Of a stretch of 64,000 nucleotides of DNA, positions 32,325 to 42,912 are shown one piece after another. The notes beneath the pieces are model-generated. The model was not told the DNA's origin, did not search any database, and worked only from the letters and a program-made list of their open reading frames with translations. The stretch covers positions 1,116,001 through 1,180,000 of the forward strand of contig NZ_CP042218.1 in assembly GCF_007795095.1 (NCBI RefSeq), written 5' to 3'. This DNA is from Luteimonas granuli (GTDB lineage: Bacteria; Pseudomonadota; Gammaproteobacteria; Xanthomonadales; Xanthomonadaceae). Position numbers and translations under genes: made by a program. Position 1 is the first letter of the stretch. Every line of letters begins with the position of its first letter.

Positions 32325-33800
32325 TCAAAGTCCGCCGGCCGCCTGCGCCACCGCGCGGAACAGCGCGCGGCCCTTGTTCATCGTCTCCTCCCACTCCTTC
32401 ACGGGGTCGGAGTCATGGACGATGCCGGCGCCCGCCTGCACGTGCAGGCGGCCGTCCTGGATCACCGCGGTGCGGATGGCGATGGCCATGTCGGCGTCGC
32501 CGTTCCAGGCGATGTAGCCGATGCTGCCGGCATAGACGTTGCGGCGGATCGGCTCCAGCTCGCGGATGATCTCCAGCGCACGGATCTTCGGCGCGCCGCT
32601 GACCGTGCCCGCGGGGAAGGTCGCGCGCAGCACGTCGGCGTAGGACAGCCCTTCGCGCACCCGGCCGGTGACCTCGCTGACGATGTGCATGACGTGGCTG
32701 TAGCGCTCGACCACGAACTGCTCGCCCACCTGCACCGTGCCCGGCTCCGACACGTGGCCGACGTCGTTGCGGCCGAGGTCGACCAGCATCAGGTGTTCGG
32801 CACGTTCCTTGGGGTCGGCCAGGAGCTCGGCTTCCAGCGCCGCGTCTTCCGCCGGCGTGGCGCCGCGCGGGCGGGTGCCGGCGATCGGGCGCACCGTGAC
32901 CTCGCCGCCCTGCATGCGCACCAGGATCTCCGGCGAACTGCCGACGACCTGGGTGCCGCCGACGTCGAGGAAGTACATGTACGGCGAGGGATTCAGCGCG
33001 CGCAGCGCGCGGTACACGTCCACCGGACGCGCTTCGAACGGCACCGTCAGCCGCTGCGACAGCACCACCTGGAACACGTCGCCGCCGGCGATGTACTCCT
33101 TCACCTTCGCCACCGCGTCGATGAAACCTTCGCGGGTGAAGCCGGAAACGAAGTCTTCCTCGTCCAGCGCTGCCGGACGCAGGGTCTCGGGATAGCCGGC
33201 CCCGGCCTGGCGCAGGCGGTGCACCAGCGCGTCGAGCCTCCGCTGCGCCCGGGCCAGCGCCTGCGGCTCGCGCGGATCGGCGTGCACCACCAGGTACAGC
33301 CGGCCCTTGAGATTGTCGAACACCGCCAGTTCGTCGCACTGCATCAGCAGGATGTCGGGCGTGCCGAGGTCGTCGCGCAGGCCCGCACCGGCCGCCAGCC
33401 GCGGCTCGATGTAGCCGATGCACTCGAAGCCGAACCAGCCCACCAGCCCGCCGCTGAAACCGGGCAGGCCCTCGACCTCGGGCACCGACTGCTCGGCGCG
33501 CAGGCGCTCGACCTCGGCGAAGGGGTCGGCGACCTCGCGCTCGGCCACCACCTCGCCGTGCTCGCGCAGCGCGTAGCGGTGGCCGCGGAACTCGTGCACG
33601 CGCGCGGCCGGCAGGCCGATGATCGAGTAGCGGCCGAAGCGCTCTCCACCCTCGACCGACTCGAACAGGCAGCTGTGCGGGCCGTCGGCCAGCTTGAGGT
33701 AGACCGACAGCGGCGTGTCGAGGTCGGAGAGCACCTCGCGCACCACGGGAATGCGGGTATGGCCGGCGTCGGCGTGGCGCCGGAACTGTCCGGGGGTCAT
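32325..33800 (-). CDS. trpE: anthranilate synthase component I
   Basis: 491-residue chorismate-using enzyme. Core motifs: EYIAGGDVFQVVLSQR, SPEILVRM, the PIAGTRPRGAT loop, LVDLGRNDVG, TFPAGTVSGAPKIRALEII and HVQAGAGIVHDSDP. The N-terminal feedback-inhibition region (LKLADGPHSCLFESVEGGERFGRYSIIG) is present. Works with TrpG encoded 6.4 kb away on the same strand. Start at 33800; rpe lies 67 bp upstream on the same strand. Confidence 0.96.
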   Translation of the reverse strand: MTPGQFRRHADAGHTRIPVVREVLSDLDTPLSVYLKLADGPHSCLFESVEGGERFGRYSIIGLPAARVHEFRGHRYALREHGEVVAEREVADPFAEVERLRAEQSVPEVEGLPGFSGGLVGWFGFECIGYIEPRLAAGAGLRDDLGTPDILLMQCDELAVFDNLKGRLYLVVHADPREPQALARAQRRLDALVHRLRQAGAGYPETLRPAALDEEDFVSGFTREGFIDAVAKVKEYIAGGDVFQVVLSQRLTVPFEARPVDVYRALRALNPSPYMYFLDVGGTQVVGSSPEILVRMQGGEVTVRPIAGTRPRGATPAEDAALEAELLADPKERAEHLMLVDLGRNDVGHVSEPGTVQVGEQFVVERYSHVMHIVSEVTGRVREGLSYADVLRATFPAGTVSGAPKIRALEIIRELEPIRRNVYAGSIGYIAWNGDADMAIAIRTAVIQDGRLHVQAGAGIVHDSDPVKEWEETMNKGRALFRAVAQAAGGL

Positions 33801-33867
33801 CGGCGGGCCCGTGCGCCGACGGGGCACGCGGCCACGCCGGGACCGCGGCCGGGACCCTGGCCGGCGC

Positions 33868-34545
33868 TCATGCCCGGACCGCGGCCGCCACTTCCGCGCG
33901 CATGCGCTCGATGACCCCGGCGTAATCCGGCGCCCCGAAGATCGCAGAGCCGGCGACGAAGGTGTCGGCGCCGGCCGCTGCGATCGCACCGATGTTGTCG
34001 GGCTTGACGCCGCCATCGACTTCCAGGCGGATCGGTCGCCCGCAGGCGTCGATCCGCTCGCGCACCTTGCGCAGCTTGTCCAGCGCGGACCGGATGAAGG
34101 CCTGGCCGCCGAAGCCCGGGTTCACCGACATCAGCAGCACCAGGTCGAGCTCGTCGAGCACGTAGTCCAGCACTTCCACCGGCGTCGCGGGGTTCAGCAC
34201 CAGGCCGGGCTGGCAGCCGGCCGCGCGGATCAGCTGGACCGTGCGGTGGACGTGGCTGCTGGCCTCGGGATGGAAGCTGATCAGGGTGGCGCCGGCCTCG
34301 GCGAAGTCGCCGACGATGCGGTCCACCGGCGACACCATCAGGTGCACGTCGATCGGCGCGGTGACGCCGTGCTTCCTCAGCGCCGAGCACACCAGCGGCC
34401 CGACGGTGAGGTTGGGCACGTAGTGGTTGTCCATCACGTCGAAGTGCACCCAGTCGGCGCCCGCGGCGAGAACGGCGTCGACCTCCTCGCCGAGGCGGGC
34501 GAAGTCCGCGGAAAGGATGGAGGGCGCGATGACGGTGGGCTGCAT
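33868..34545 (-). CDS. rpe: ribulose-phosphate 3-epimerase
   Basis: 225-residue TIM-barrel metalloenzyme of the pentose phosphate path. Metal and catalytic residues lie in [74 protein letters not shown] and [13 protein letters not shown]. Upstream of trpE on the same strand, an association also common in relatives. Confidence 0.96.
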   Translation of the reverse strand: MQPTVIAPSILSADFARLGEEVDAVLAAGADWVHFDVMDNHYVPNLTVGPLVCSALRKHGVTAPIDVHLMVSPVDRIVGDFAEAGATLISFHPEASSHVHRTVQLIRAAGCQPGLVLNPATPVEVLDYVLDELDLVLLMSVNPGFGGQAFIRSALDKLRKVRERIDACGRPIRLEVDGGVKPDNIGAIAAAGADTFVAGSAIFGAPDYAGVIERMRAEVAAAVRA

Positions 34546-34626
34546 GACGGACTCGAGGTTGGGAAGCGGCCCCGCCGCGCGGAAACCGCGGCGACGGGAG
34601 GGAGGACGATTCTACCGGCCCGGCTG

Positions 34627-34956
34627 CTACCGGCGCCCGCGCTTCTTGCGGATCCGGTCGTAGGCGCGGTTGACCTCGGCCGCCCTCCGCTGGGCCTGCT
34701 CGAGAAGCTCGGGCGCGGCGCCGGCCATGCGGTCGGGGTGGTACTGCGCCATCAACCGCCGGTAGGCGAGGTCGATCTCGGTGTCGCTGGCGCCCTCCTC
34801 GAGGCCGAGCACGGCGTACGCGTCGCCGCGGGCGGTGCGGAACCAGTCGCTGTCGAAGGCATGCCCGATCAGCAGCCCGATGAGGCCGCCGGCCGGATGC
34901 CGCATCAGCAGCCAGCCGGCGATGAACCCCAGGACTTTTCCATACCAGCGTTTCAT
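34627..34956 (-). CDS. membrane-anchored J-domain protein
   Basis: 109 residues. An N-terminal hydrophobic segment with Gly-rich character ([30 protein letters not shown]) resembles the DjlA membrane region, and the C-terminal 65 residues form a J-domain: [32 protein letters not shown] with the HPD tripeptide (about 85-87). It lacks the DjlA central domain, so it is a short DjlA/DnaJ-like co-chaperone that may recruit DnaK at the inner membrane. Divergent from purC. Confidence 0.85.
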   Translation of the reverse strand: MKRWYGKVLGFIAGWLLMRHPAGGLIGLLIGHAFDSDWFRTARGDAYAVLGLEEGASDTEIDLAYRRLMAQYHPDRMAGAAPELLEQAQRRAAEVNRAYDRIRKKRGRR

Positions 34957-35036
34957 GCGCGCGATTCTACCGCCCGCGGGCTCGCGCCGGCGCCCCGCAT
35001 CGCTACAATGCCCCCCCGACGGCTCCAAGACGACCC

Positions 35037-35972
35037 ATGGCAACGACCCTGCTCGAAGCCCATCTGCCCGGGCTCGAACTGCTCCACCGCGGCAAGGTCC
35101 GCGATGTGTACGGACTCCCGCCCGGCTCCGGTCCCGAGGAGTTCGGCCCGCTGCTGCTGATGGTCGCCACCGACCGCCTCAGCGCCTTCGACGTGGTGCT
35201 CCCCGACCCCATCCCCGGCAAGGGCGAGATGCTCTGCCAGGTCTCGAACTTCTGGTTCGACCGGACCGAGCACCTGGTGCGCAACCACCTGACCGGCATC
35301 GACGTGGCCTCGGTGCTGCCCGCGGGGGTGGATCCGGAACCCTACCGCCTGCGTTCGGTCGTCACCCGCCGCCTGAAGCCGGTGCCGGTGGAAGCCATCG
35401 CCCGCGGCTATCTGATCGGCAGCGGCTGGAAGGACTACCAGCGCACCGGGCGCGTGAGCGGCATCGCCCTGCCCGACGGCCTGCGACAGGCCGAGAAGCT
35501 GCCGCAGCCGATCTTCACCCCCTCGACCAAGGCCGCCGCCGGCGACCATGACGAGAACATCGACTTCGACACCATGGTGCGCACGATCGGCGCAGAGCAG
35601 GCCGAGCAGGTGCGCGACGCGACGCTGCGCCTGTATGCGTTCGCCGCGGAATACGCGGCCGAGCGCGGCATCATCCTGGCCGACACCAAGTTCGAGTTCG
35701 GCACCGACGCCGATGGCCGCCTGTACGTGATGGACGAGATGCTCACGCCCGACTCCTCGCGCTACTGGCCGGCCGACGCCTACGAGGTCGGCACCAGCCC
35801 GCCGAGCTACGACAAGCAGTTCGTGCGCGACTACCTTGAGACGCTGGACTGGGACAAGACCGCCCCCGGCCCACGCCTGCCCGCCGAAGTGATCGAGCGC
35901 ACGCGCGCCAAGTACGCCGAAGCCCTGCAGCGGCTGGCGGGGATCGACATCGACGCGGCCAGGGCCGGCTGA
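35037..35972 (+). CDS. purC: phosphoribosylaminoimidazole-succinocarboxamide synthase
   Basis: 311 residues, the longer SAICAR synthetase type. Motifs include [75 protein letters not shown] and [17 protein letters not shown]. It makes SAICAR from CAIR and aspartate in purine synthesis. ATG at 35037, monocistronic, and convergent with glnE. Confidence 0.96.
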   Translation: MATTLLEAHLPGLELLHRGKVRDVYGLPPGSGPEEFGPLLLMVATDRLSAFDVVLPDPIPGKGEMLCQVSNFWFDRTEHLVRNHLTGIDVASVLPAGVDPEPYRLRSVVTRRLKPVPVEAIARGYLIGSGWKDYQRTGRVSGIALPDGLRQAEKLPQPIFTPSTKAAAGDHDENIDFDTMVRTIGAEQAEQVRDATLRLYAFAAEYAAERGIILADTKFEFGTDADGRLYVMDEMLTPDSSRYWPADAYEVGTSPPSYDKQFVRDYLETLDWDKTAPGPRLPAEVIERTRAKYAEALQRLAGIDIDAARAG

Positions 35973-35984
35973 TCCGGCCGGTCG

Positions 35985-38787
35985 CTATCCGGCCGGGGCG
36001 AGGCCGGCCGCGCGCAGGGCCCCGGTGATGGCGGCGCGGGCGGCATCCAGTGATCCGTCAAGCGGCACGATGCGCGCACGGCGATCGAGGGTCTGCGCCA
36101 GGCCCAGGGACACCAGCGCGGCATGCGCCCCGCCGAGCGCCGCGGCCGTGGCGTCGTCGAGCACGCCGGCATCGCGGCAGGCCACGATCAGTTCGCGGGT
36201 CGCGCGCGGCAGGAGCAAGGCGGGGCGCTCCGCGGCATGCCCCAGCACCAGCGCCTGCAGCAGGAACTCCAGGTCGACCAGGCCCCCTTCCCCCTGCTTG
36301 AGGTCGAACAGGCCGCCGGCACTGCGGTCGAGCTGCGCGCGCATCCGGGCGCGCATGCCGGCGACGTCGGCGACGAGCGCCGCCTGCTCGCGTGGCCGTC
36401 CGAGCGCCGATGCGCGGACGTGCTCGAAGCCGCTGCGCAATGCCTCGTCGCCGGCGACGAAGCGCGCGCGGACCAGCGCCTGCTGCTCCCAGGTCCAGGC
36501 GCGCTCGCGCTGGTATTCGGCGTAGGCGGCGAGCGACGACACCAGCAGCCCGCTGCCACCGTCGGGGCGCAGGCGCACGTCCACCTCGTACAGCCGGCCC
36601 GCGCCGGTGAGCGTGCCCAGCAGCAGCACGATCTTCTGCGCCAGGCGCGCGAACCAGCGCTGCGCCTCGAGCGGCCGCGCTCCGTCCGACGCCGCGTCCG
36701 CCGGCGCGTCGTACAGGAACACCAGGTCCAGGTCGGAGCCGATGCCGAGCTCCTCGCCGCCCAGGCTGCCGTAGCCGATCGCCGCGAACGGCGCGTCGGC
36801 GACGACGCCGTGCGCCGTCCGCATCTCGCGCAGGGCGAGCTCGATCACCACCGCGACCACGCCGTCCGCCAGCCAGGCCAGCTGGCGTGCGCTGTCGATC
36901 GCCCCCAGGCGCGCGTCGAGCGTGGCGAGGGCGATGCGGAAGCTCAACGCCTGCCGCGTTTCATTGAGTGCGAACAGCACCCCCTCCACGTCGTCCCGCT
37001 GGAGCGCCGTGGCGCAGGCGGCGGCGAGCTGGGCGCGGTCGGGCATCGGGCCTTCGACGCGCGCGTCCAGCAGTTCGTCGAGCAGCAGCGGATGCGCGGC
37101 CACGCGTTCGGCCAGGAAGGCGCTGCGCGTGACCAGGCCGATCAGGCGCGCCAGCGCCGCGGGCTGTTCGTCGAGCAGCGCGAGGTAGCTGGCGCGGCGC
37201 AGGATGTTGTGCAGCAGCGCCAGAAGCCGTCGCATGGCCTGCAGCGGGCGATCGGCCGGTGCGCTCGCCTGCAGCATCACCGGCATCACCCGGTCCAGGC
37301 GCGCACGGGCGGCGTCGGAGAGTTCGCCCACGCTGGGCGAGCGCGCGAAGTCGCGCAGTGCGGCATCGACCTCGCCGGCATCGCCGAAGCCGGCGGCGGC
37401 CAGCACCGCGGCGTCGCCGCCCTCGGGCAGCGCGCGCCAGTAGCCCGCCAGGTCGCCGCTGACGTCGCCGCGCGATTCGTCGCGATGGGCGAGGAGCGCG
37501 TCGAACTCCGCGGCCACGCGCGCGCGACGCGGCGCGAGGTCGGCCAGCAGTCCCTCCCACGCCGTGTATCCGAGGCCGCGCGCGATGCGCAGGCGATCGA
37601 CCGGATCGGCCGGCAGCGCGTGCACCTGCGCATCGCGCAGCATCTGCAGGCGGTTTTCCAGCCGGCGCAGGAACAGGTAGGCCTCGGCCAGGTCGGCCGC
37701 CGTCTCCGGTTCGATCTGGCGCGCGATGCGCAGCGCGTCGAGCATCGGCACCAGGCCGCGACCACGCAGCGCCGGCTCGCGTCCACCGCGGATCAGCTGC
37801 AGCGCCTGCACCAGGAACTCGATCTCGCGGATGCCGCCGGGGCCGCGCTTGATGTCGTCGGCCAGCTCCTTGCGCGCGACCTCGGCGGCGATCGCCGCCT
37901 TCATCTCGCGCAGGCCGGCGAGTGCGCCGTAGTCGAGGTAGCGGCGGTAGACGAAGGGCCGCAGCGCGGCCAGGAAGCGCTCGCCGGCCGCGATGTCGCC
38001 GGCCACCGGCCGCGCCTTCTGCCAGGCGTAGCGCTCCCAGTCGCGTCCCTCGCGCTGGAAATACTGCTCCATGGCCGCGAAGCTCAGCGCCACCCGCCCG
38101 GCGTTGCCGAAGGGGCGAAGGCGCAGGTCGACACGGTGGCAGAAGCCGTCGGCCGTGGGTTCGTCCAGCAGCCTGGCCAGGGCCCGGCCCAGGCGCGCGA
38201 AGTACTCCTCGGCGACCAGCGGACGCGGGCCGTCGCTCTCGCCGGCCTCGGCATAGGCGTAGACCAGGTCGATGTCGGAGCTGAAGTTGAGCTCGCCGCC
38301 GCCGAGCTTGCCGAGCGCGAACACCACCAGCCGCACCGGCGCGCCGGCGGCGTCGCGGACGACGCCGTGGCGGGCCGCGAACTGGATCTCGAGCGCGTCG
38401 AGCGCCAGGCGCAGGCAGTCTTCGGCCAGGCGGGTGCTGCCGGACAGCGTGTCGGCGACGCCATCCAGCCCGTTCACGTCGCGCCAGACGAGGTGCGCGG
38501 AGAACCCCGTGCGGTAAGCGCGCAGCAGGCCGGGCCATGTGTCCGGCCGGTCGGGATCCAGCCGGGGCGCAGGCGGCGCGGCGGCCGGATCGTCGAGCAG
38601 CGCTTCCCAGCACCGCGGGCTGCCGGGCGAAGACGTCCAGTGCGAAGTCGCTGGCCACGGCGACGCGGGCCAGCGCATCGCCATCGCGCTCCGCAAGCCC
38701 GGGCGGCAGCGGCGCCAAGCTGCGCCGCACCAGTTCGCCCAGGGCAGGATGCGGATCAGGAGCGTCGGCGGAGGGAGGCGGTTCCAT
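35985..38787 (-). pseudogene. glnE: glutamine synthetase adenylyltransferase/adenylyl-removing enzyme, frameshifted near the N-terminus
   Basis: Bifunctional regulator of glutamine synthetase. The first about 60 codons (start 38787; [24 protein letters not shown]) lie in one frame and the remaining about 870 in another. The junction is at a GGG on the minus strand (38606-38608), where removing one base gives a continuous 933-residue protein (R-Q-P-A-V-L-E-A-L-L-D-D) of normal length. Both nucleotidyltransferase centres are intact: [20 protein letters not shown] (removing domain) and [23 protein letters not shown] (adenylylating domain), plus [13 protein letters not shown]. If real, the shift would remove translation of the enzyme unless restart occurs; a sequencing indel is as likely. 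Confidence 0.88.
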
Positions 38788-38840
38788 GCGCGGATTGTGT
38801 CACTGCGCCGCGCACCGATCCCGCCTCCGTCCGCCCCGCT

Positions 38841-40984
38841 TCAGTACCGCATGCGCACTTCCTCGATCTTCACCTCGAAGGAGTTGCGGAGCAGCCCGGC
38901 ACAGGCCTGGGTTTGCACCGCCATCGCCTGCAGCGGCGGCGCACGCTCGACCAGCGCGCCCGGGTCGTGCTTCCGCAACAGCAGGCCGACGCGTTCGAGC
39001 CCCGCCTGCTGCTGGCCTTCGGGTTTCCGCGCGGTCTCCACGAACTCCTGCAGCGCTGAAAGAACCCCGCCCGCGTGCTCGGCCAGCGGATCCAGCAACT
39101 GTTCCTCCCGCCCTGCGTAGAGCCCGCCCAGCGAACGCATGTTGCCGGCCAGGGCGGTAAACACGCCCTCCTGCAATCCAGCCACCGGGTCCCAGCCGGG
39201 GCACTGGCGCTCGAACATGAGGGCGGCCAGGGATGCGGCGGCGGCCGGAGAGTCCGGCGGCTCCGGAGCGTCCGGGGGGCATCCGGGCTGTCCGCATCGT
39301 CGGCCGTATCGGTGGCCGCAGGTTCCACCGGTGCGTCGTCGTCTCCGATTTCGACCACTTTCCCCGGCTGCGGCGTGGGTCGGTCTTCCATCGGCGCGCC
39401 CCCACGGGGCTCTTGCGCCGGCTTCTGCGCCGCCCCCTCGCCCGCGGGCGACCTCTCGCCTGCGGACGACCCCTCGCCTGCGGGCGGCTGCTCCCGAGGC
39501 TGGCGCCGATCCTTGCACAGCTCCCGGCGCCGCCACAGGTCCTTCATTTCCGCCATCACCGCGTCGAGCTGTCCGTCCAACTCCTCCAGCCGCTGGGCGG
39601 CGCCCACCGAGGCGCCGACGTTCTGCGCGGTGTTCACCGTGGCGCGGAACAACTGCCGGATCGTGTTGGCGATCCCCACCCTCGAGTCGCCCCTGAAGCG
39701 GTCCAGCGATTTCGACAGCACATCCAGAGAAGCATCCCCGACGACACCCTGCGTCCTCTCCCGGCCATGGGGATCGTTGCCGGCCTCCGCGAGTGTCCGT
39801 ACATAACCGAGCAGGCTGTAGGCATCGGCCACGGTGGTCAGGAGGTCCTTCAGCGCACTGCCCTCCTCGATCATGGCCTTGAACCGGTTGGCGGACTTCG
39901 GGAAACGGGTGACCGCAAGCGCCAGCTCGGCGAGCTTGACCGCCAGTTCGGTCGCGTTGCCCTCGAAGTCGCGCAGAGAGCGCTCGAACTCCGGATCCTC
40001 CAGGACTTCACGGATACCTGCGAGGATGGCGTCCCTGCGCCGGTCCAGGCGCGCCTGCTCTTCGCGCAGCTTCGCGATGACTTCGTCCGTACAGGGCCGC
40101 ACCTCGACCTGCAGCGGGGCGCCCGTGGGCTCGCCGCAGGCGCTCATGGCCTGGACCGTGGCCGTGCCCGGGGCGCGCGGACGCAACCCGAGCAGGCCGC
40201 CGGCATCGCCGATGGCTTCCACGACCGATGGGTCGGTCTGGTAGACGACCCGGCGCGCCGCCCCCCGGGGTTGCACTTTCACTGGCACGTCCACCTGTTG
40301 GATACGCCGGCCCCGCGCGTCGTACATGCCGATCTCCGCCGGCTGCCCGCCGTTGATCGAGCGCACCTCCAGCGCGTGCACGACTTCTGAGGCGGTGGCC
40401 TTTCCGCCCGGGCCGCCGCCGGTGCGCTCGGCCTTGACGGTGACGATGCCCGGCGCGATGGCGGTCAGGACAGCGCTGTTGCCGCGCGTGGCGATGTCGA
40501 GGACGCCCTGCTTGCTGGCCGTGAAGCGATAGGTGCCACCGGTGGACGCCGTCAGGGTGGTCCGTCCGCCCACGACGATGTCCGCGCAACCGGCAAGGGC
40601 GAAGCCCTCGGCCTCCGACGGCATCTGGCCGCAGGCGTCCCGCGCCTGCGAATAGCGTTCGGCGTTGCCGCTTCCTTGCGCCTGCCCGATCAGGCCTGAA
40701 AAATCGACGCCCAACGCTCCGAAGGCCTGGTCGTTGGCGGTCAGCATGGTGCAGAAGCCCTGGGCCACGTCGACCATGCCTTCGGCCAGGCTTTGCATGT
40801 CCCCGGCGCCGCCCCCTTCGAGCCGACCCAGGCCCCGCCTGAGCTGTTCGTCACCGGTCTCGAGTCCCTCGCGCTGCTGCTCGAGGATCTCCCGCGTGCG
40901 TGCGTCCTGTGCGACTGCGCCACTGGGCGTTGCGGCCAGGAGAAGGCCGGCCAGGGCCGCCCTGAGGATGTCGATGCGGATCAT
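38841..40984 (-). CDS. large exported protein with Ig-like segment, frameshifted in its linker
   Basis: Signal peptide (AALAGLLLAATPSGAVAQ, cleavage about 26), then an N-terminal helical region, a bacterial Ig-like segment (VVGGRTTLTASTGGTYRFTA, AIAPGIVTVKAERTG; about 140-200) and a second such stretch near 265-300, long helices (about 300-480), and an acidic Pro/Glu/Gly linker. At a run of six G (39274-39279) the frame continues into low-complexity Arg/Ser-rich sequence to 38870. One more C in the message instead leads into a sensible domain (LMFERQCPGWDPVAG, LVERAPPLQAMAVQTQACAGLL, ending EVRMRY at 38841) for about 714 residues. Family unknown. Last gene of the ompA operon. Confidence 0.7.
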
Positions 40985-40990
40985 GGCGGA

Positions 40991-41620
40991 TCAGGGGAGC
41001 GTCATCCGCTTCGCCGCATCCAGCGCGAAGGCGGGGTCCTGCCTGCCCATCGGGCCACCGCTGACGAACACGAACCACGGCTTGCCCGTCGGCTGCCAGA
41101 GCAGCGACTTGCCGTCGAGCCATGCCTGCCCGTCGAGGCCGGAGGCCCCTGTCACCGTGCCGCTTCCGCGGTGGTAGTCGACGGTGGCCTCGAACTCCTT
41201 GGCGGGGCGGATGTTGACCATCAGGAAGCGGCCGCTGCCCATGGTTTCCGCGGTCATCTCGGCGGGACCGTAGTTGCAGCCGCCCCAGGACGAGCCCATC
41301 CGCGGCATCGGTTCCAGGGTCGCCGGCGATCCGACCAGCTCGAGCACGTCGCTCTCGGCGAGGAAGGCGCAGGCGTCGACGACGGCCTCGCGCTCGCTGG
41401 CCTTGGCCCGCGCAAGCCGTTCCTCCATGTCCCGGCCCAGTGCCTGCAGTTGGGCTTCGGCCTCGGCGGGGTCGGAAGAGAGATGCTTCAAACGGTCGGC
41501 GGTGTCCTGCATCTCGGCCACGGCCTCGGCGCGCTGCTGCTCGGGGGACTTTTCCCCGCCACAGGCCGCGAGGGCCAGCGCGAACGCCGCGGACAACAGG
41601 ATCAGGTTGGATGCACGCAT
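40991..41620 (-). CDS. envelope lipoprotein of unknown function
   Basis: 209 residues, lipobox ALAAC (Cys about 20). A helical Glu/Ala-rich section (about 25-80, coiled-coil-like) is followed by a globular domain with CAFLAESDVLELVG, MGSSWGGCNYGPAEM and a C-terminal LLWQPTGKPWFVFVSGGP. Two Cys (about 83, 114) could bond. Not recognised. It lies 55 bp after ompA and 6 bp before the Ig-like protein gene on the same strand, so the three form an operon. Confidence 0.8.
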   Translation of the reverse strand: MRASNLILLSAAFALALAACGGEKSPEQQRAEAVAEMQDTADRLKHLSSDPAEAEAQLQALGRDMEERLARAKASEREAVVDACAFLAESDVLELVGSPATLEPMPRMGSSWGGCNYGPAEMTAETMGSGRFLMVNIRPAKEFEATVDYHRGSGTVTGASGLDGQAWLDGKSLLWQPTGKPWFVFVSGGPMGRQDPAFALDAAKRMTLP

Positions 41621-41675
41621 GTCGGTCCCTCTGGTGCTGGATGGAATGGAATGGGATGAATCCGGGATCGGACCG

Positions 41676-42797
41676 TCAGAGGATCCGGTCGAGGATGCGG
41701 CGCGCCTTGTCCCTGACCTTGCCGTCGACCGCGGCACCAGCCTCGCTCTCGGCCGCCTCTCCGGCGTTCTCCGCGCGCTCGCGCGCGAAGCGACCCGCGT
41801 GCCCTTCCTTCCTGGGCTTCTCCTGCGCCGGTGCCGGGGACGGCGACGGCGCCGCCGGCCGTGCGGTGGCGGCAGCCGGCACTGCGGCGACGACGCCGCC
41901 AGTCTTCTTGATCTCGACCCGGCGGTTCGCGGCACGGCCCACTTCGCTGCGGTTGTCGGCCACGGGTTCGGTGTCGCCATATCCCTTCGCAGTCAGCCGC
42001 CCGTCGTCGATCCCGCGCTGGATCAGCGCGGCACGCACGCTGTTCGCGCGCTGCTGGGAGAGCGTCAGGTTGGACGCAGCGCTCCCGATGTTGTCGGTAT
42101 GCCCGCCAACCTCGACATGCACCGACGGCACCTGCTGCAGCATCGACGCCGCCTGGTCCAGCACCGCCGCGGATTCGGCGCGGATGCTCGCCTTGCCGGT
42201 GTCGAAGTGGACATCCAGGGTAAGGAAGCCCTGCTGGGCGAACTGCTGCAGCAGTTCGTTGGCCGAAACCTCCTGGACCATGGCCTCGCTGGTCATGCTG
42301 GCGATGGCGTAGTAGTCGCCGTCGTTCACCGAGCCCAGGTGCACCCAGTACTCGCGTCCGCCCTCGTGCATTCGCAGGGTCGCGATCTGCTGCTGGATGT
42401 CGGCCCACTCGCTTGCGGCGAACGATTCCTTGCCCGGCTGCCAGACCACGGTGGCGCCCCGCGCCTTCGCGGCATCGAGGTGGTTGCGCAGGATCTTCAG
42501 GGGGGAACTGGGCGCGACACCATCGTCGATCCCGTAGGTCACGTACTCGTAGATGCCTTCGACCGTCTTCATCTCCGCTTCGAGATAGTCCCTGACAAGC
42601 CCGACCGGCACGTCCTTGGCATCGAAATCGGAGTACTCGCACTGCACGACGTGATAACCCTGCATCGGCGTGAACAAGGGATGCGGCTTGCAGTCGTCGG
42701 AGGCCCAGGCGGGCGCCGCGAGCGCCAGCGCCAGCGCCGGCGCGGCGGACAGGACCTGGAACAGGCGTGGCTGTGACAACGGACGGTGTGGCTTCAT
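41676..42797 (-). CDS. OmpA-family peptidoglycan-associated protein
   Basis: 373 residues. Signal peptide (ALALALAAPAWAS), an N-terminal domain of about 170 residues with PMQGYHVVQCEYSDFD and a YWVHLGSVNDGDYYAI motif, then the OmpA C-terminal peptidoglycan-binding fold (LTLDVHFDTGKASI, VEVGGHTDNIGSAASNLTLSQQRANSVRAAL, GYGDTEPVADNRSEVGRAANRRVEI) with the conserved Asp and Arg. A Pro/Ala and Lys/Glu-rich tail follows. It anchors the outer membrane to the wall. It is divergent from the sigma/kinase pair, and first gene of the ompA-lipoprotein-Ig operon. Confidence 0.9.
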   Translation of the reverse strand: MKPHRPLSQPRLFQVLSAAPALALALAAPAWASDDCKPHPLFTPMQGYHVVQCEYSDFDAKDVPVGLVRDYLEAEMKTVEGIYEYVTYGIDDGVAPSSPLKILRNHLDAAKARGATVVWQPGKESFAASEWADIQQQIATLRMHEGGREYWVHLGSVNDGDYYAIASMTSEAMVQEVSANELLQQFAQQGFLTLDVHFDTGKASIRAESAAVLDQAASMLQQVPSVHVEVGGHTDNIGSAASNLTLSQQRANSVRAALIQRGIDDGRLTAKGYGDTEPVADNRSEVGRAANRRVEIKKTGGVVAAVPAAATARPAAPSPSPAPAQEKPRKEGHAGRFARERAENAGEAAESEAGAAVDGKVRDKARRILDRIL

Positions 42798-42870
42798 GGT
42801 CAACTCCCCGGATTGATGGACGGTCGACAGGACCAATCGAGAAGCGGGGCGATGAAAGGACACCCGCCCA

Positions 42871-42899
42871 TCACAATGAGAATGGATCGCGTCCGTCAA
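42871..42899 (-). promoter_or_regulatory. possible ompA-operon promoter
   Basis: Minus-strand TTGACG (42894-42899), 17-bp spacer, TTGTGA (42871-42876). The -35 is good and the -10 poor, which may point to an activator or another sigma factor. It overlaps the start of the divergent sigma gene region. Confidence 0.3.
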
Positions 42900-42912
42900 C
42901 TGGTGGAAGTCC

